Shown here one piece after another: positions 7,744 to 15,646 of a DNA stretch of 64,000 bases. The DNA lies in contig NZ_CP122458.1 of assembly GCF_032598905.1 (NCBI RefSeq), forward strand, positions 6,597,001 through 6,661,000, in the 5' to 3' direction. This DNA is from Streptomyces sp. 11x1. GTDB taxonomy: Bacteria > Actinomycetota > Actinomycetes > Streptomycetales > Streptomycetaceae. The notes beneath the pieces were generated by a model. It ran no database searches and was not told where the DNA came from. It worked only from the letters and a program-made list of their open reading frames with translations. The position numbers and the translations under genes are program-made. Positions within the stretch are counted from its first letter, which is position 1. Each line of letters starts with the position of its first letter.

Positions 7744-8853
7744 TCACACATGACAGCTTCTACGCGTCAGGTCGTGGAACTCCTGCTCGCGCATCTTGGT
7801 GATCTCGCTGCAGACGGCACTGTCCAGGAACTGGTCCAAGGGCAGACACAGGTCCATGCGCTGAATGCAGACTCCTACGTGGAAGGTCCCTTTGGCGTCT
7901 CGGTAGAGGCGGACCCCGTAGTAGCCCTCCTGGCAGTCGGTCGGGTTGTTGAAGCGACAACTCGCGCACGTCTCCGGCAGACGTACCTGACGAATGTGCT
8001 TGGCCTTGATCAACCTCCCGTCGGGCAGCCGGTACGAGACGCGGAACCCTGATGCTCCGGCGATGAGATGGATTTCCTGCGGCACGGCTCGGAGGTCGAC
8101 GAGTAGCTGGTTGATGGCGTCCAAGGACACGACGCCGTCCGCAAGCGAGGACAGGACCCGTAACGAGACATGTGGGGTGTATCGATCGAGAAGACGGTGT
8201 ACGCGCTCGACGTGACTGTGGTCGGGCACCACCACATTGGCACGCACATCGATTCCTTCGTCAGCCGCCACCTTGATCGACTGCTCCAGGGCTTCGATCT
8301 TGCGTCTCGCCAGGGAGGCCGACTTGTACCGCACGTTCTGCACCTGCGCCAGTTCCTCCGGTGTGGTGCCGAAGACCGAGAAGTTGATCCGGTCCAACCC
8401 GGCCTGCGCGCAGCCAGGAAGAATCCTGGCGCCGTTCTCGCCGTTGGAGGTGACCCCCACGCTGTACCCCTCCTCCCTGGCCAGGGCCACGATCGCGGGG
8501 AGCTTGGGATGCAGCGTCGGTTCGCCCCCTGTCAGATGAACCTCCTCGAACCCCAAGGCGTCACGGAGCTCCCGCAACGCAGTGCGGAACGTCTCGTCAG
8601 GGAAGACGGGCGCTGCCGTGAAGCGTGCTCCATTGGTCGCGAGGTAGATGGAGACACGTTCGGAACGGCCGACGGCACCGAACTCGCCGGCGACCTGAGC
8701 ATGGTTGTCGGCGGCCACCGGCGTGCCCTCGTTGTGGCAGAACGTACAGGTCATCCCGCAGGCGTCGATGACCTTCACCCGCAGAGTGCGGTCCATGGTG
8801 ACCCTGACGGGGACGTGGTCTCTGATGCCGGTCAGGGCGCGATGCTCGAACAC
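7744..8853 (-). CDS. Radical SAM enzyme, MoaA-like with C-terminal cysteine cluster
   Basis: I chose GTG 8853 as the start (369 residues) because GAAGGAG sits 9 bases upstream and the residues before it are low-quality. The CxxxCxxC motif (CGMTCTFC) binds the 4Fe-4S cluster that cleaves S-adenosylmethionine. LTGGEPTLHPKL is the GGEP motif, and VTSNGENG the next strand. The C-terminal part has CASCRF..., then DCQEGYYG, and GVCIQRMDLC, which suggests an auxiliary Fe-S cluster (SPASM/Twitch-like). The substrate is unknown. It is followed directly by the CYTH gene. It is not linked to molybdopterin or peptide-maturation genes here. Confidence 0.75.
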   Translation of the reverse strand: MFEHRALTGIRDHVPVRVTMDRTLRVKVIDACGMTCTFCHNEGTPVAADNHAQVAGEFGAVGRSERVSIYLATNGARFTAAPVFPDETFRTALRELRDALGFEEVHLTGGEPTLHPKLPAIVALAREEGYSVGVTSNGENGARILPGCAQAGLDRINFSVFGTTPEELAQVQNVRYKSASLARRKIEALEQSIKVAADEGIDVRANVVVPDHSHVERVHRLLDRYTPHVSLRVLSSLADGVVSLDAINQLLVDLRAVPQEIHLIAGASGFRVSYRLPDGRLIKAKHIRQVRLPETCASCRFNNPTDCQEGYYGVRLYRDAKGTFHVGVCIQRMDLCLPLDQFLDSAVCSEITKMREQEFHDLTRRSCHV

Positions 8854-9066
8854 GACGTGCAACTCCTTCGTCGGAGACGTGGCGGTTGGAGCGTCCGTGC
8901 CTGCCTGGTTTGGGCAGTACGGCAGAGGCGGCCGGCACATTCGCCTGTCGTGGCGTGACGGGGGTTGGGGCGTGCCATCCCGGGCCCGAGGGCGGCCTTG
9001 TGACGCCAACGACCCTAAGGAAGGCCGGAGTATGGCCTCAATGAGATTGCGGGAAGTTGCGAAGCG

Positions 9067-9915
9067 TCATCCGAGGGAGTCGATCGCGGTGTTGATCAGG
9101 GACCGTGCCGCGTTGCCGTGGACCGCCATCTTCATCAGCTCCCCGAATGCCGTGCGGTAGTCGGTGAGTTCGCGCGGCTGGACCACGTTGATCTCGGCTG
9201 TGAGAGTTTCCACGACGCTGCGTGTGCCGTCGTGGAGGTAGAACGCTTCCAGAGGCCACATGGTCCTTTGAACTGTGAAGGGGATGACGCCCAGGGAGAC
9301 CGAGGGGAGCGGCATCACAGTCAACAGATGCCTCAGCTGGCCGGTCATCGTCTCGGCGTCTCCGACGCGATAGCGCAGCACGCTTTCCTCCATGAGTACG
9401 ACGAACCGGTGTCCGCCCTCGTAGAGAAACCGGCTTCGGGCGACGCGGGCGGCGACCGCCTCGGAGACGTCGTTGGGGGTGCCCTGAAAGTCGGTGATGG
9501 CCTCCATCAGGGCTGTGGCGTAAGCAGGTGTCTGGAAGAAGCCAGGTACCACGTTGGAGACGTAGGCGCGAGTGACGGCCGTCTGCGCGTAGAGGTCGAA
9601 GAAGCCCTCTTGGGTCTTGCGCATACCGGTCTGGTGGCGCCTCCGCCACTCCACGTACATCGAGTCGACGGCACGGGCCGTGGCGATCAGATCGTCGGCC
9701 TGGCCGGCGGCGTCACAAGCGGCGCACCAAGCGCGGATGTCCGCGTCGGTGGGCTGCACCTCGGCCTTCTGGATGCGCGTGGTCTTCGCTGGGTGCCAGC
9801 CGCACCGGGCCGACAGCTCCTTCCCGGTGAGGCCGGCGTCTTTGCGCAGGTGCGTCAGGCGCACGGCGAGCGCCTCGCGGGCCGCTTGAGCGCTGGACGA
9901 AGGGGAGGCGGGCAT
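9067..9915 (-). CDS. XRE-family HTH regulator with DUF5753 domain
   Basis: The start is placed at ATG 9915 (MPASPSS), giving 282 residues. An XRE helix-turn-helix occupies about 15-70 (RLTHLRKDAGLTGKELSARCGW...KTTRIQKAE). The remainder is a DUF5753 domain, recognisable by VPGFFQTPAYA, the VAARVARSRFL segment, and VVLMEESVLRYRVGD with the TMTGQLRHLL block. Such proteins are a large Streptomyces family related to WhiJ-type regulators. It lies 14 bases downstream of the DUF6879 gene on the same strand and 213 bases upstream of the radical SAM gene, so all may form one transcription unit. Confidence 0.85.
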   Translation of the reverse strand: MPASPSSSAQAAREALAVRLTHLRKDAGLTGKELSARCGWHPAKTTRIQKAEVQPTDADIRAWCAACDAAGQADDLIATARAVDSMYVEWRRRHQTGMRKTQEGFFDLYAQTAVTRAYVSNVVPGFFQTPAYATALMEAITDFQGTPNDVSEAVAARVARSRFLYEGGHRFVVLMEESVLRYRVGDAETMTGQLRHLLTVMPLPSVSLGVIPFTVQRTMWPLEAFYLHDGTRSVVETLTAEINVVQPRELTDYRTAFGELMKMAVHGNAARSLINTAIDSLG

Positions 9916-9929
9916 GGGGCGGCAGGGGC

Positions 9930-10463
9930 TCAGACGGTGTACTTCGCGTGGTCGACGGCCCGCTCCCATACGGCCTCGAACGCGTTGGAGCACAGCTTGA
10001 CCACTGCGGGGTCCTCGCTGAACTCCTTGGGCGGATCTGCCCAGTCGCCGTCTCCGGTAAAGATGTTGAACTGCACCAGACGGTCATCGATCAGCCAGAA
10101 GTCGGCCCCCGGCAGGGCGAGGTCCACAGCCTGCCGACGGGGCAGCCAGCGCACCCGTTCGCCTGCCTCGACATTCAGAGCAGTGGCGGCGTGCTCCCAG
10201 CGGATGTAGTCCGTCACGGGCTCGGAAACGATTCTGGCCCGGCGCATCACCACGCCACGACCCACGGCCTCCCGTACGAGGCCCAGCCAACTGGGCCACC
10301 AGCGCGCCGTCGGGTCGAGGTGGACCTGCCCGGTGCGCTTGAACTCCTCGAACTCCGCGGCCTCGTCACCGACTCCGTACGCGTCGCGCATCTCCAGATG
10401 CACCGCGCTGCAACGCGCACCCGCCAGCAGCTCAGCGAAGCTCGGCACGCCGCTCTGCGACAT
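9930..10463 (-). CDS. DUF6879 family protein
   Basis: A 177-residue soluble protein with the features of DUF6879: AVHLEMRDAYG, FKRTGQVHLDPTARWWPSWLGLVREAVGRGV, RARIVSEPVTDYIRWEH and the FWLIDDRLVQFNIFTGDG block. The family has no established function but regularly sits beside XRE/DUF5753 or DUF397 genes in Streptomyces, which suggests a partner of the regulator. The start overlaps the end of the upstream 89-residue gene by 32 bases, indicating translational coupling. Confidence 0.8.
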   Translation of the reverse strand: MSQSGVPSFAELLAGARCSAVHLEMRDAYGVGDEAAEFEEFKRTGQVHLDPTARWWPSWLGLVREAVGRGVVMRRARIVSEPVTDYIRWEHAATALNVEAGERVRWLPRRQAVDLALPGADFWLIDDRLVQFNIFTGDGDWADPPKEFSEDPAVVKLCSNAFEAVWERAVDHAKYTV

Positions 10464-10698
10464 CGCACGCCTCCCTCAGAATCGGCACCATGCGGGCGGG
10501 GATTCGGATCACCGTCTCATGAGCAGGAATCCCCACCGCGTGACCGACGACCCACTCCGTACCGCTGACCAGCGCCTCCAGCACTTCGTCGGCCCTGACA
10601 CCCTGGAGCACCAGGTCAGCCGTCTCATCCTCCACCCACACCGTCGGCGACCCCTCGCCCCCCGTGTTCGGGTCGATCCCGATGAACTGTAGGTCCAT
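10432..10698 (-). CDS. Small hypothetical protein of the DUF6879-XRE module
   Basis: An 88-residue acidic protein beginning MDLQFIGIDPNTGG. The ATG at 10698 has a GGGAGGGC ribosome-binding site just upstream, and the in-frame ATG at 10716 is less likely. The middle reads PTVWVEDETADLVLQGV and the end RIPARMVPILREAC. I recall similar small proteins next to DUF6879 genes in Streptomyces, but no function is known. The 3' end overlaps the DUF6879 start, so the three genes (this, DUF6879, XRE) form a tight unit. Confidence 0.7.
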   Translation of the reverse strand: MDLQFIGIDPNTGGEGSPTVWVEDETADLVLQGVRADEVLEALVSGTEWVVGHAVGIPAHETVIRIPARMVPILREACDVAERRAELR

Positions 10699-11131
10699 GG
10701 TGCCCTCCCGGATCAAGTAGGTTGCGCATTCTTGCGTGAGACGTTTTCGAAGAAGGCTACGAACGTCAAGAGCTCAGGGCGAGTCGAGGAATTATGGCCT
10801 AATTGCGTCATCCTGAGCTGCGGTAGCCCTGAAACAACTGCTCATTGCGCACGGCATCGCGCATGGCTACCGGCGCCCATCTCCCGCCACAAGTGCCTCA
10901 GCCCGACAGGCCGCGGTGGAGTGAACGGCATGCCCCCCGGGAGGGTGCCGACCTCCAGCGGGGCGGCGCATGGGGACGCGGAGCGTCTCCCGTTAGTGTC
11001 ACTAGCTAGTTTGCGCGTCGGGGGACTGGGGCTGAGGCGAGGGTCTGTCGGGTGTGCGAGCCACACCTGCTAGGTCGGGTTCGAGGGTGCACAGCACCGG
11101 CGCGAGCGAACAGCTGGCTGCCGCAACGGGT
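10699..11131. other. Intergenic region between two HTH modules
   Basis: No gene is supported. The left part should hold the promoter of the minus-strand module; TTGACG on the minus strand (10764-10769) is a possible -35 box. The right part contains a perfect 11-base palindrome (see 10994-11004). The composition is less GC-biased than the coding neighbours. Confidence 0.5.
10994..11004. promoter_or_regulatory. Palindrome TAGTGTCACTA, possible operator
   Basis: TAGTG-T-CACTA is a perfect inverted repeat, immediately followed by CTAG repeats (ACTAGCTAGT). It lies in the intergenic region between the two XRE modules. A regulator site is a reasonable guess; nothing in the sequence says which protein binds. 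Confidence 0.35.
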
Positions 11132-11326
11132 TCACTTCAGTGCGGCAGCCACGAACCTGCCCCAAGCCTTCGTCGACACCGTGAGGTGAGCGAAGTCTGG
11201 CCGTTTGGAGTCCCGTATCAGTACGCCAGCCGGGACGAAAGCAGCCTCTAGGCACTCAGTTGTGTTTGCTCCGCTATAGGACGACTTGAACCATGCACGT
11301 TCCGGATCGGCCGGGGGGACTGGCAT
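11132..11326 (-). CDS. DUF397 domain protein
   Basis: A 64-residue protein with the DUF397 pattern: WFKSSYSGANTTECLEAAF, then IRDSKRPD and WGRFVAAAL. DUF397 proteins are small partners of XRE/DUF5753 regulators in Streptomyces; AmfC/BldB-type and WhiJ-associated members influence development. The ATG begins immediately after the TGA of the XRE gene, so the two are translationally linked. It probably acts with the upstream regulator. Confidence 0.9.
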   Translation of the reverse strand: MPVPPADPERAWFKSSYSGANTTECLEAAFVPAGVLIRDSKRPDFAHLTVSTKAWGRFVAAALK

Positions 11327-12172
11327 TCAAAGCTCCTTACGGATCCGATGGATCAGGGAGGAGGAAGCCTCCATGTCCAACGCTTGTGCCCGGAGGTACT
11401 CGAACGCAAGTCGGTAACGCTCCAGTTCCTCCTCCTTCTCCAGGAAGAGGGACCCGGTGTGGAAGTCCACGTACACGACGTCGAGGGCCGGCTCCCTGCC
11501 TCCGAAAGTTACGAAGCTTCCGAGAGCGGCCGCATGTGCTCCCTTGGAGAATGGCAGCACCTGGAGGGTGATGTGAGGAGACTCGTTCGCTTCAAGCAGC
11601 CGACTGAGCTGCTGTTTCATCGTTTCCGGTGAGCCAACGACCCGGCGGATCACTGACTCGTCGAGGATGGCCCAGAGGCGAGGCGGCTTCGGGCGTCTGA
11701 GGATCTCCTGCCGCTTCATGCGGATGTCGACGAGCCGCTCGATCTCCTCCGGCTCCAGAGGCACTTCGTTAGCCTTCTGAAGTGCTGTGTTGTAGGCACG
11801 CGTTTGCAAGAGACCGGGGACGTACACGCAGGAGAAGTGATTCTCATGAACTGCCTCGTCCTCAAGGGTGAGGAGAAGGTTCATGCTCTCCGGGATGGAG
11901 TCAGCGAAGGAGCTCCACCAGCCCTGCTGCTTGGCGTCCTTGGCGAGATTCACGACGGCCTTTCGCTCGTCCTCTGCGGCCTCGTACTCGCGGCACAACG
12001 CCTCAACCACGATCCACCGGACCGGACCTGCTTGAGTCTCGTACCGGCTGACCGTGGCTTTGGACACACCCACCAGTCGCCCTGCCTCCTCAAGGGTTAG
12101 CCCCTTCCTGGCTCGCAACTTCCTCAACATCGCGCCCAGTTGGCGGCGGCGGGTCGTGGTCCGGACGGACAT
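11327..12172 (-). CDS. XRE-family HTH regulator with DUF5753 domain (WhiJ-like)
   Basis: A 281-residue protein. The HTH is at about 10-60 (QLGAMLRKLRARKGLTLEEAGRLVGVSKATVSRYE). The DUF5753 domain follows, with VYVPGLLQTRAYN, an RMKRQEIL helix, LWAILDESVIRRVVG and ITLQVLPFSKGAHAA. The C-terminal helix is LAFEYLRAQALD. The gene is directly followed by DUF397 and is divergent from the HATPase gene at 12388. This three-gene arrangement resembles the abaA/whiJ-type regulatory loci of Streptomyces. Confidence 0.9.
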   Translation of the reverse strand: MSVRTTTRRRQLGAMLRKLRARKGLTLEEAGRLVGVSKATVSRYETQAGPVRWIVVEALCREYEAAEDERKAVVNLAKDAKQQGWWSSFADSIPESMNLLLTLEDEAVHENHFSCVYVPGLLQTRAYNTALQKANEVPLEPEEIERLVDIRMKRQEILRRPKPPRLWAILDESVIRRVVGSPETMKQQLSRLLEANESPHITLQVLPFSKGAHAAALGSFVTFGGREPALDVVYVDFHTGSLFLEKEEELERYRLAFEYLRAQALDMEASSSLIHRIRKEL

Positions 12173-12280
12173 CGTGCTCCTCTGCGTCAGTTCGGACGGC
12201 TGTCCGGGAACGCAAGCAGGCTAGGCAGCGCCGGGCTTGAAGTACCAGCCGGTTCACTCGATAGATACGCGTGAGAAGTT

Positions 12281-12300
12281 ACATAGAGAGATTTCTCTGT
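12281..12300. promoter_or_regulatory. Imperfect palindrome in the divergent promoter region
   Basis: AGAGAGATTTCTCT forms a short inverted repeat (AGAGA/TCTCT) in the 215-base region between the XRE gene (minus) and the HATPase gene (plus). It is well placed to act as a shared operator; this is inferred from position. Confidence 0.3.
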
Positions 12301-12387
12301 GCCATGCTTCTCGCAGACCGCTACGCAGTGCAGCCGTCTGAGTACGGCTGGTGCAGCGCCTGTGTGGCCTGAGAGGGAGGAGTGGCC

Positions 12388-13020
12388 GTGCCCGGCTACG
12401 AAGTCACCGAACCTCAGCTTCGATGCGTGCTGCCCTTTGAGGCGGCGCCGACGGAGGTATCTCTGCTCCGTAAGGCAGCTACCGCGCAGCTCAAGCGGTG
12501 GGGTATGGAAGGAAATGTCGAGGAAGTGGCGCTGTTGGTCACGGAGTTGGCGACGAATGTTCTCAAACACGTCGGGGACGGTGCGTCGGCGACCTTGATC
12601 CTTGAGACGAGGAGTGAGCGGCTCCGCCTAGAGGTTCACGACAAGAGCCGTGTGGTCCCGTCCCCCAGAGGCTTGGACTGCGCAGCGGAGTGTGGTCGTG
12701 GCCTTCACCTGTTGGCGGCCCTTGCTCTGGACTGGGGTACGGAACACACGGCCGGGGGCAAGGCAGTATGGTGCGAGGTTCTTCTTGACCCCGCTCATTA
12801 CTGTCGCCGTATCGCGCGAGCCGTCGCCGCGTTGTCGGGCTATCGGCGAGTACGCGGGCGAGCGATCACGCCGGGTGGCCGGAAGTCGGCCGGACTTGAG
12901 GAGTCAGCCGTCGAGCTGATCGCAGACCTCCTCCACTGGACCACGTCCCTAGGCTGTGATCCGGACGACGTCCTTGATCTCGCTCAGACGTGCTACGAAG
13001 CCGAAGCGGACGCTGCCTAG
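12388..13020 (+). CDS. HATPase_c ATP-binding protein (RsbW/anti-sigma-like)
   Basis: About 210 residues. GTG 12388 is preferred over GTG 12382 because GGGAGGAG is then at normal spacing. The GHKL ATP-binding fold is visible: EEVALLVTELATNVLKH (N box), LRLEVHDKS (G1, D-x-S type) and CGRGLHLLAALALDWG (G2). The C-terminal part (about 145-210) carries the LIADLLHWTTSLGCDPDDVLDLAQ block common in this Streptomyces subfamily. These proteins are related to serine-kinase anti-sigma factors. It is divergent from XRE-DUF397 and convergent with the HNH gene, with a 4-base overlap of 3' ends. Confidence 0.85.
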   Translation: MPGYEVTEPQLRCVLPFEAAPTEVSLLRKAATAQLKRWGMEGNVEEVALLVTELATNVLKHVGDGASATLILETRSERLRLEVHDKSRVVPSPRGLDCAAECGRGLHLLAALALDWGTEHTAGGKAVWCEVLLDPAHYCRRIARAVAALSGYRRVRGRAITPGGRKSAGLEESAVELIADLLHWTTSLGCDPDDVLDLAQTCYEAEADAA

Positions 13021-13766
13021 TGGGTCCCGAGCTGTGCGGCCTTCCGTATCTCGTCCCGGAGGTCGTCGGGAGTGCGCCAGGATTCTCCTGGTCGGCTCGT
13101 GTGGCACATGCGGTGGCAGTTGGCGCACAGGCAAGCAAGGTCGTCGAGTCTTGTTTTCCGGGTGCCCGAAATGTAGAGGGGGGTGACGTGATGCACTTCG
13201 ATGAAGCCCTCGCCAATACTGCCGTAGATACGGGCGAAGTCGAAGAGGCAGACCTCGCACCGCAACGGCTCGCCGCTGTTGAGGACCTGCTGGATCTTCA
13301 GTTTGCGCAGCTTCCGATCCCGTTCGCGGACGAGTGCCCGGCGGACCAACAGCCGTCCCTCGATGGCGGTCAACCCGTCGTCGTCAACCTCATCGGGCTG
13401 CTGTGGGAGAAGCTGAAGTTCGCCCGAGCCCATGCTTTCCACGATGGCCTCGGCCGCCTGGAGCATCTCAGCTTCACGCTCAGTGAACGCCTTGATCATC
13501 CGAAGGGTACCCTCGCCGCCCTTGGTGCCCTTGCCGGAATAAGACTGGTAGTTCGTGGCGAAGTCGCTGGTCTTGCGGCTGACGCTGTCCGGCGACCGGA
13601 ATTCGGGCAGCGCGCGTGCTTCTGGACTGTGCAGCGGCAGCGAGCGGAGCAGCTCGGACAGCTCATGCACCTTCTGGTCGCCAGTCCGCAGCTCACGCCA
13701 GCCGTTCTTCACGACGAGCGCGCCGGCCAGTACAAGTTCATCCTCAGTCCACGCAGGGCTTCGCAT
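13017..13766 (-). CDS. HNH endonuclease
   Basis: A 249-residue protein. The C-terminal third contains a zinc-stabilised HNH domain: LRCEVCLFDF, then FIEVHHVTPLYISG (the HH core) and LACLCANCHRMCH (CxxC and the final His). The N-terminal region (about 1-100) has a WTEDELVLAGALVV start and an RSPDSVSRKTSDFATNYQS segment, which is common in HNH restriction-type enzymes and may read DNA or regulate cleavage. It is divergent from the methyltransferase gene with a 161-base gap. It could be a methylation-dependent (McrA-like) or a conventional nuclease; the sequence does not decide. Confidence 0.8.
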   Translation of the reverse strand: MRSPAWTEDELVLAGALVVKNGWRELRTGDQKVHELSELLRSLPLHSPEARALPEFRSPDSVSRKTSDFATNYQSYSGKGTKGGEGTLRMIKAFTEREAEMLQAAEAIVESMGSGELQLLPQQPDEVDDDGLTAIEGRLLVRRALVRERDRKLRKLKIQQVLNSGEPLRCEVCLFDFARIYGSIGEGFIEVHHVTPLYISGTRKTRLDDLACLCANCHRMCHTSRPGESWRTPDDLRDEIRKAAQLGTH

Positions 13767-13927
13767 GAAGAATATCGTATGAGTGTTCGCTGCGGCGGAG
13801 GGTGCGTTAAGCGATCAGTCGGCCGTGCTGCACACTGGGGCAGGTCGCGTTGTCAGTGGGGTCTGTCACCCTCAGTGATGGTGGATTGCAAGATGTGTCT
13901 GCCGCTGTACGGCTGCAAGGAGGGGGC

Positions 13928-15151
13928 ATGACCCACGTGAATGGACCCGAGCGCTCTGCGGAGGAGATCGAGGAGCCCGAGTTCACCTCGATCGAGATCT
14001 GTGCAGGAGCAGGGGGGCAGGCTATCGGGCTGCACCAGGCCGGGTTTGGCCACCTAGCCTTGGTAGAGATCGACGCGTACGCGGCTGCGACGCTGAAGGC
14101 GAACGTTGAGTCTCATCCTGGGTGGGTTTGGGAGAGAGAGAACTGTGACGTTCTGCCGCCGACGGACGTCAATGACTTCGAGCGGGACAAGCATCTCAAG
14201 AAGAGCAAGGAACTGTTCCAGCGCCGAGGGCTCGATCTCTTGGCCGGCGGCGTCCCTTGCCCGCCCTTCTCGCATGCTGGTAAGCAGCTTGGCAAGGATG
14301 ACGAGCGCGACTTGTTCCCGAAGATGTTGGACCTCGTCGAGAAGCTCAATCCACGGGCTGTGATGATCGAGAATGTGCGCGGGATCAAGGACCCAAAGTT
14401 CGAAGACTACCGTGGCTGGATCGAAGCGAAGCTCCAGGGCGGATGGTACCGGGGCGACGACGGTCAGATGGTCTGGGAAGAGGGTCTTGGCTACAAGGTG
14501 TGTGAGTGGGACGTCTTGGAGGCCAGCGACTTCGGAGTTCCGCAGCTTCGCCCTCGTGCCATCCTCGTTGCATTCCGCAGCGACGTCCTGAAAGACGTTA
14601 AGTATGAGTGGCCCGCCGCCACTCACGACGAACACGTCAGCGTTGCCAAGGCACTTGAAGAATCCATGAAAGCCCGGTATCAGCCGTACTTCAAGGGTGC
14701 GGATGCCGACCGAGCCCGCAAGGCGTACGAGCGCTGGCTTGATACAGCTCGGCTGCGTCACGAAGCGCTTCGCGAAAAGGGTGGCGGTATCGCGCCCACG
14801 TTGGTCGGTGGCTCGAAGAAGCACGGAGGAGCCGATCTTGGCCCAAGCCGTGCGAAGGCAGCGTGGAAGCAACTCGGCGTCAGTGGCCTGGGCGTTGCTA
14901 ACGATCCGGAGACGTGCAAGAAAAAGAAAAGTGAGGATCGGGACCTTTTCGGTCCGGACGGGCCAATGCTCACTGTGCAGCAGGCTGCAATCATCCAAGG
15001 CTTCCCGCCAGAGTGGCAGTTCGCGGGCGGCAAGACTGCACAGTACCGGCAGGTGGGCAACGCTTTCCCGCCCCCGGTCGCCAAGGTGGTAGGTCAATCG
15101 ATTGCAGATGTCTTGAGGGCAGCGCGTGAGCGGGACAGCAAGAAGGGCTGA
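13928..15151 (+). CDS. C5-cytosine-specific DNA methyltransferase
   Basis: The start is ATG 13928, with AGGAGGGGG directly upstream (407 residues). All key C5-MTase motifs are visible: ICAGAGGQAIGL (motif I, SAM), GGVPCPPFSHAG (motif IV, catalytic Cys), MIENVRG (motif VI), QLRPRAILVAF (motif VIII) and YRQVGNAFPPPVAKVV (motif X). The target-recognition region lies around 220-340, just before the GPMLTVQQAAIIQGFP stretch. Because a Vsr and a NaeI-family endonuclease follow, it most likely protects GCCGGC or a related site; the specificity is inferred. It ends 4 bases before the convergent vsr gene. Confidence 0.9.
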   Translation: MTHVNGPERSAEEIEEPEFTSIEICAGAGGQAIGLHQAGFGHLALVEIDAYAAATLKANVESHPGWVWERENCDVLPPTDVNDFERDKHLKKSKELFQRRGLDLLAGGVPCPPFSHAGKQLGKDDERDLFPKMLDLVEKLNPRAVMIENVRGIKDPKFEDYRGWIEAKLQGGWYRGDDGQMVWEEGLGYKVCEWDVLEASDFGVPQLRPRAILVAFRSDVLKDVKYEWPAATHDEHVSVAKALEESMKARYQPYFKGADADRARKAYERWLDTARLRHEALREKGGGIAPTLVGGSKKHGGADLGPSRAKAAWKQLGVSGLGVANDPETCKKKKSEDRDLFGPDGPMLTVQQAAIIQGFPPEWQFAGGKTAQYRQVGNAFPPPVAKVVGQSIADVLRAARERDSKKG

Positions 15152-15155
15152 TCTA

Positions 15156-15626
15156 CTACCCGCTCTTCTTGCCCCGGCGTGCTTCAGCGCGACGCATTGC
15201 TACTTCTGCCGCGATCTGCGCCGCACACTCTGAAGACGATTCGTGCTCCCAGAACCGGAGCACCGTCCAGCCGGCCTCCATTAGCCGCTGGTCGGTGTCC
15301 CGGTCTCTGGCCATGTTCCGGGCAACCTTGTCTGACCAGTAGCCCTGGTTGGTTTTCGGCGGGACGTAGTGTTCTGGACAGCCATGCCAGTAGCAACCGT
15401 CAATGAACACGGCAACCTTCGTCGGACGGAAGACCATGTCTGCCGTCCGACGAAGCTTGGGTAGCGGTCGGGCCGCTACCCGGTAGCGGAGGCCTTGCGC
15501 GTGGATAAGCTGCCGGATCAGTCGTTCAGGCGTGGTATCCCGGCTGCGGATGGCCTGCATATTGCGGCGGCGAGCAGCGGACGATGCCCAGGAGCCGCTG
15601 GGTGGCTCCCACGGGTCTTCGGACAT
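15156..15626 (-). CDS. vsr: Very short patch repair endonuclease (Vsr)
   Basis: A 156-residue protein from ATG 15626 (MSEDPWEPP). The typical Vsr features are all present: RRRNMQAIRSRDTTPERLIRQ at the N-terminus, the TADMVFRPTKVAVFIDGCYWHGCPEH core with catalytic Asp and zinc ligands, and TVLRFWEHES near the end. Vsr nicks DNA at T:G mismatches created by deamination of 5-methylcytosine and so accompanies C5 methyltransferases. It is the last gene of the minus-strand run NaeI-like, NgoMIV-like, vsr and is convergent with the methyltransferase. Confidence 0.95.
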   Translation of the reverse strand: MSEDPWEPPSGSWASSAARRRNMQAIRSRDTTPERLIRQLIHAQGLRYRVAARPLPKLRRTADMVFRPTKVAVFIDGCYWHGCPEHYVPPKTNQGYWSDKVARNMARDRDTDQRLMEAGWTVLRFWEHESSSECAAQIAAEVAMRRAEARRGKKSG

Positions 15627-15646
15627 CTGAAGTTCTCCCGTCTCGG

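Noticed and set aside
8854..9009. N-terminal extension of the radical SAM protein to 9009
   Set aside because: The extra 52 residues are Pro/Arg-rich and non-coding in style, while GTG 8853 has a strong ribosome-binding site.
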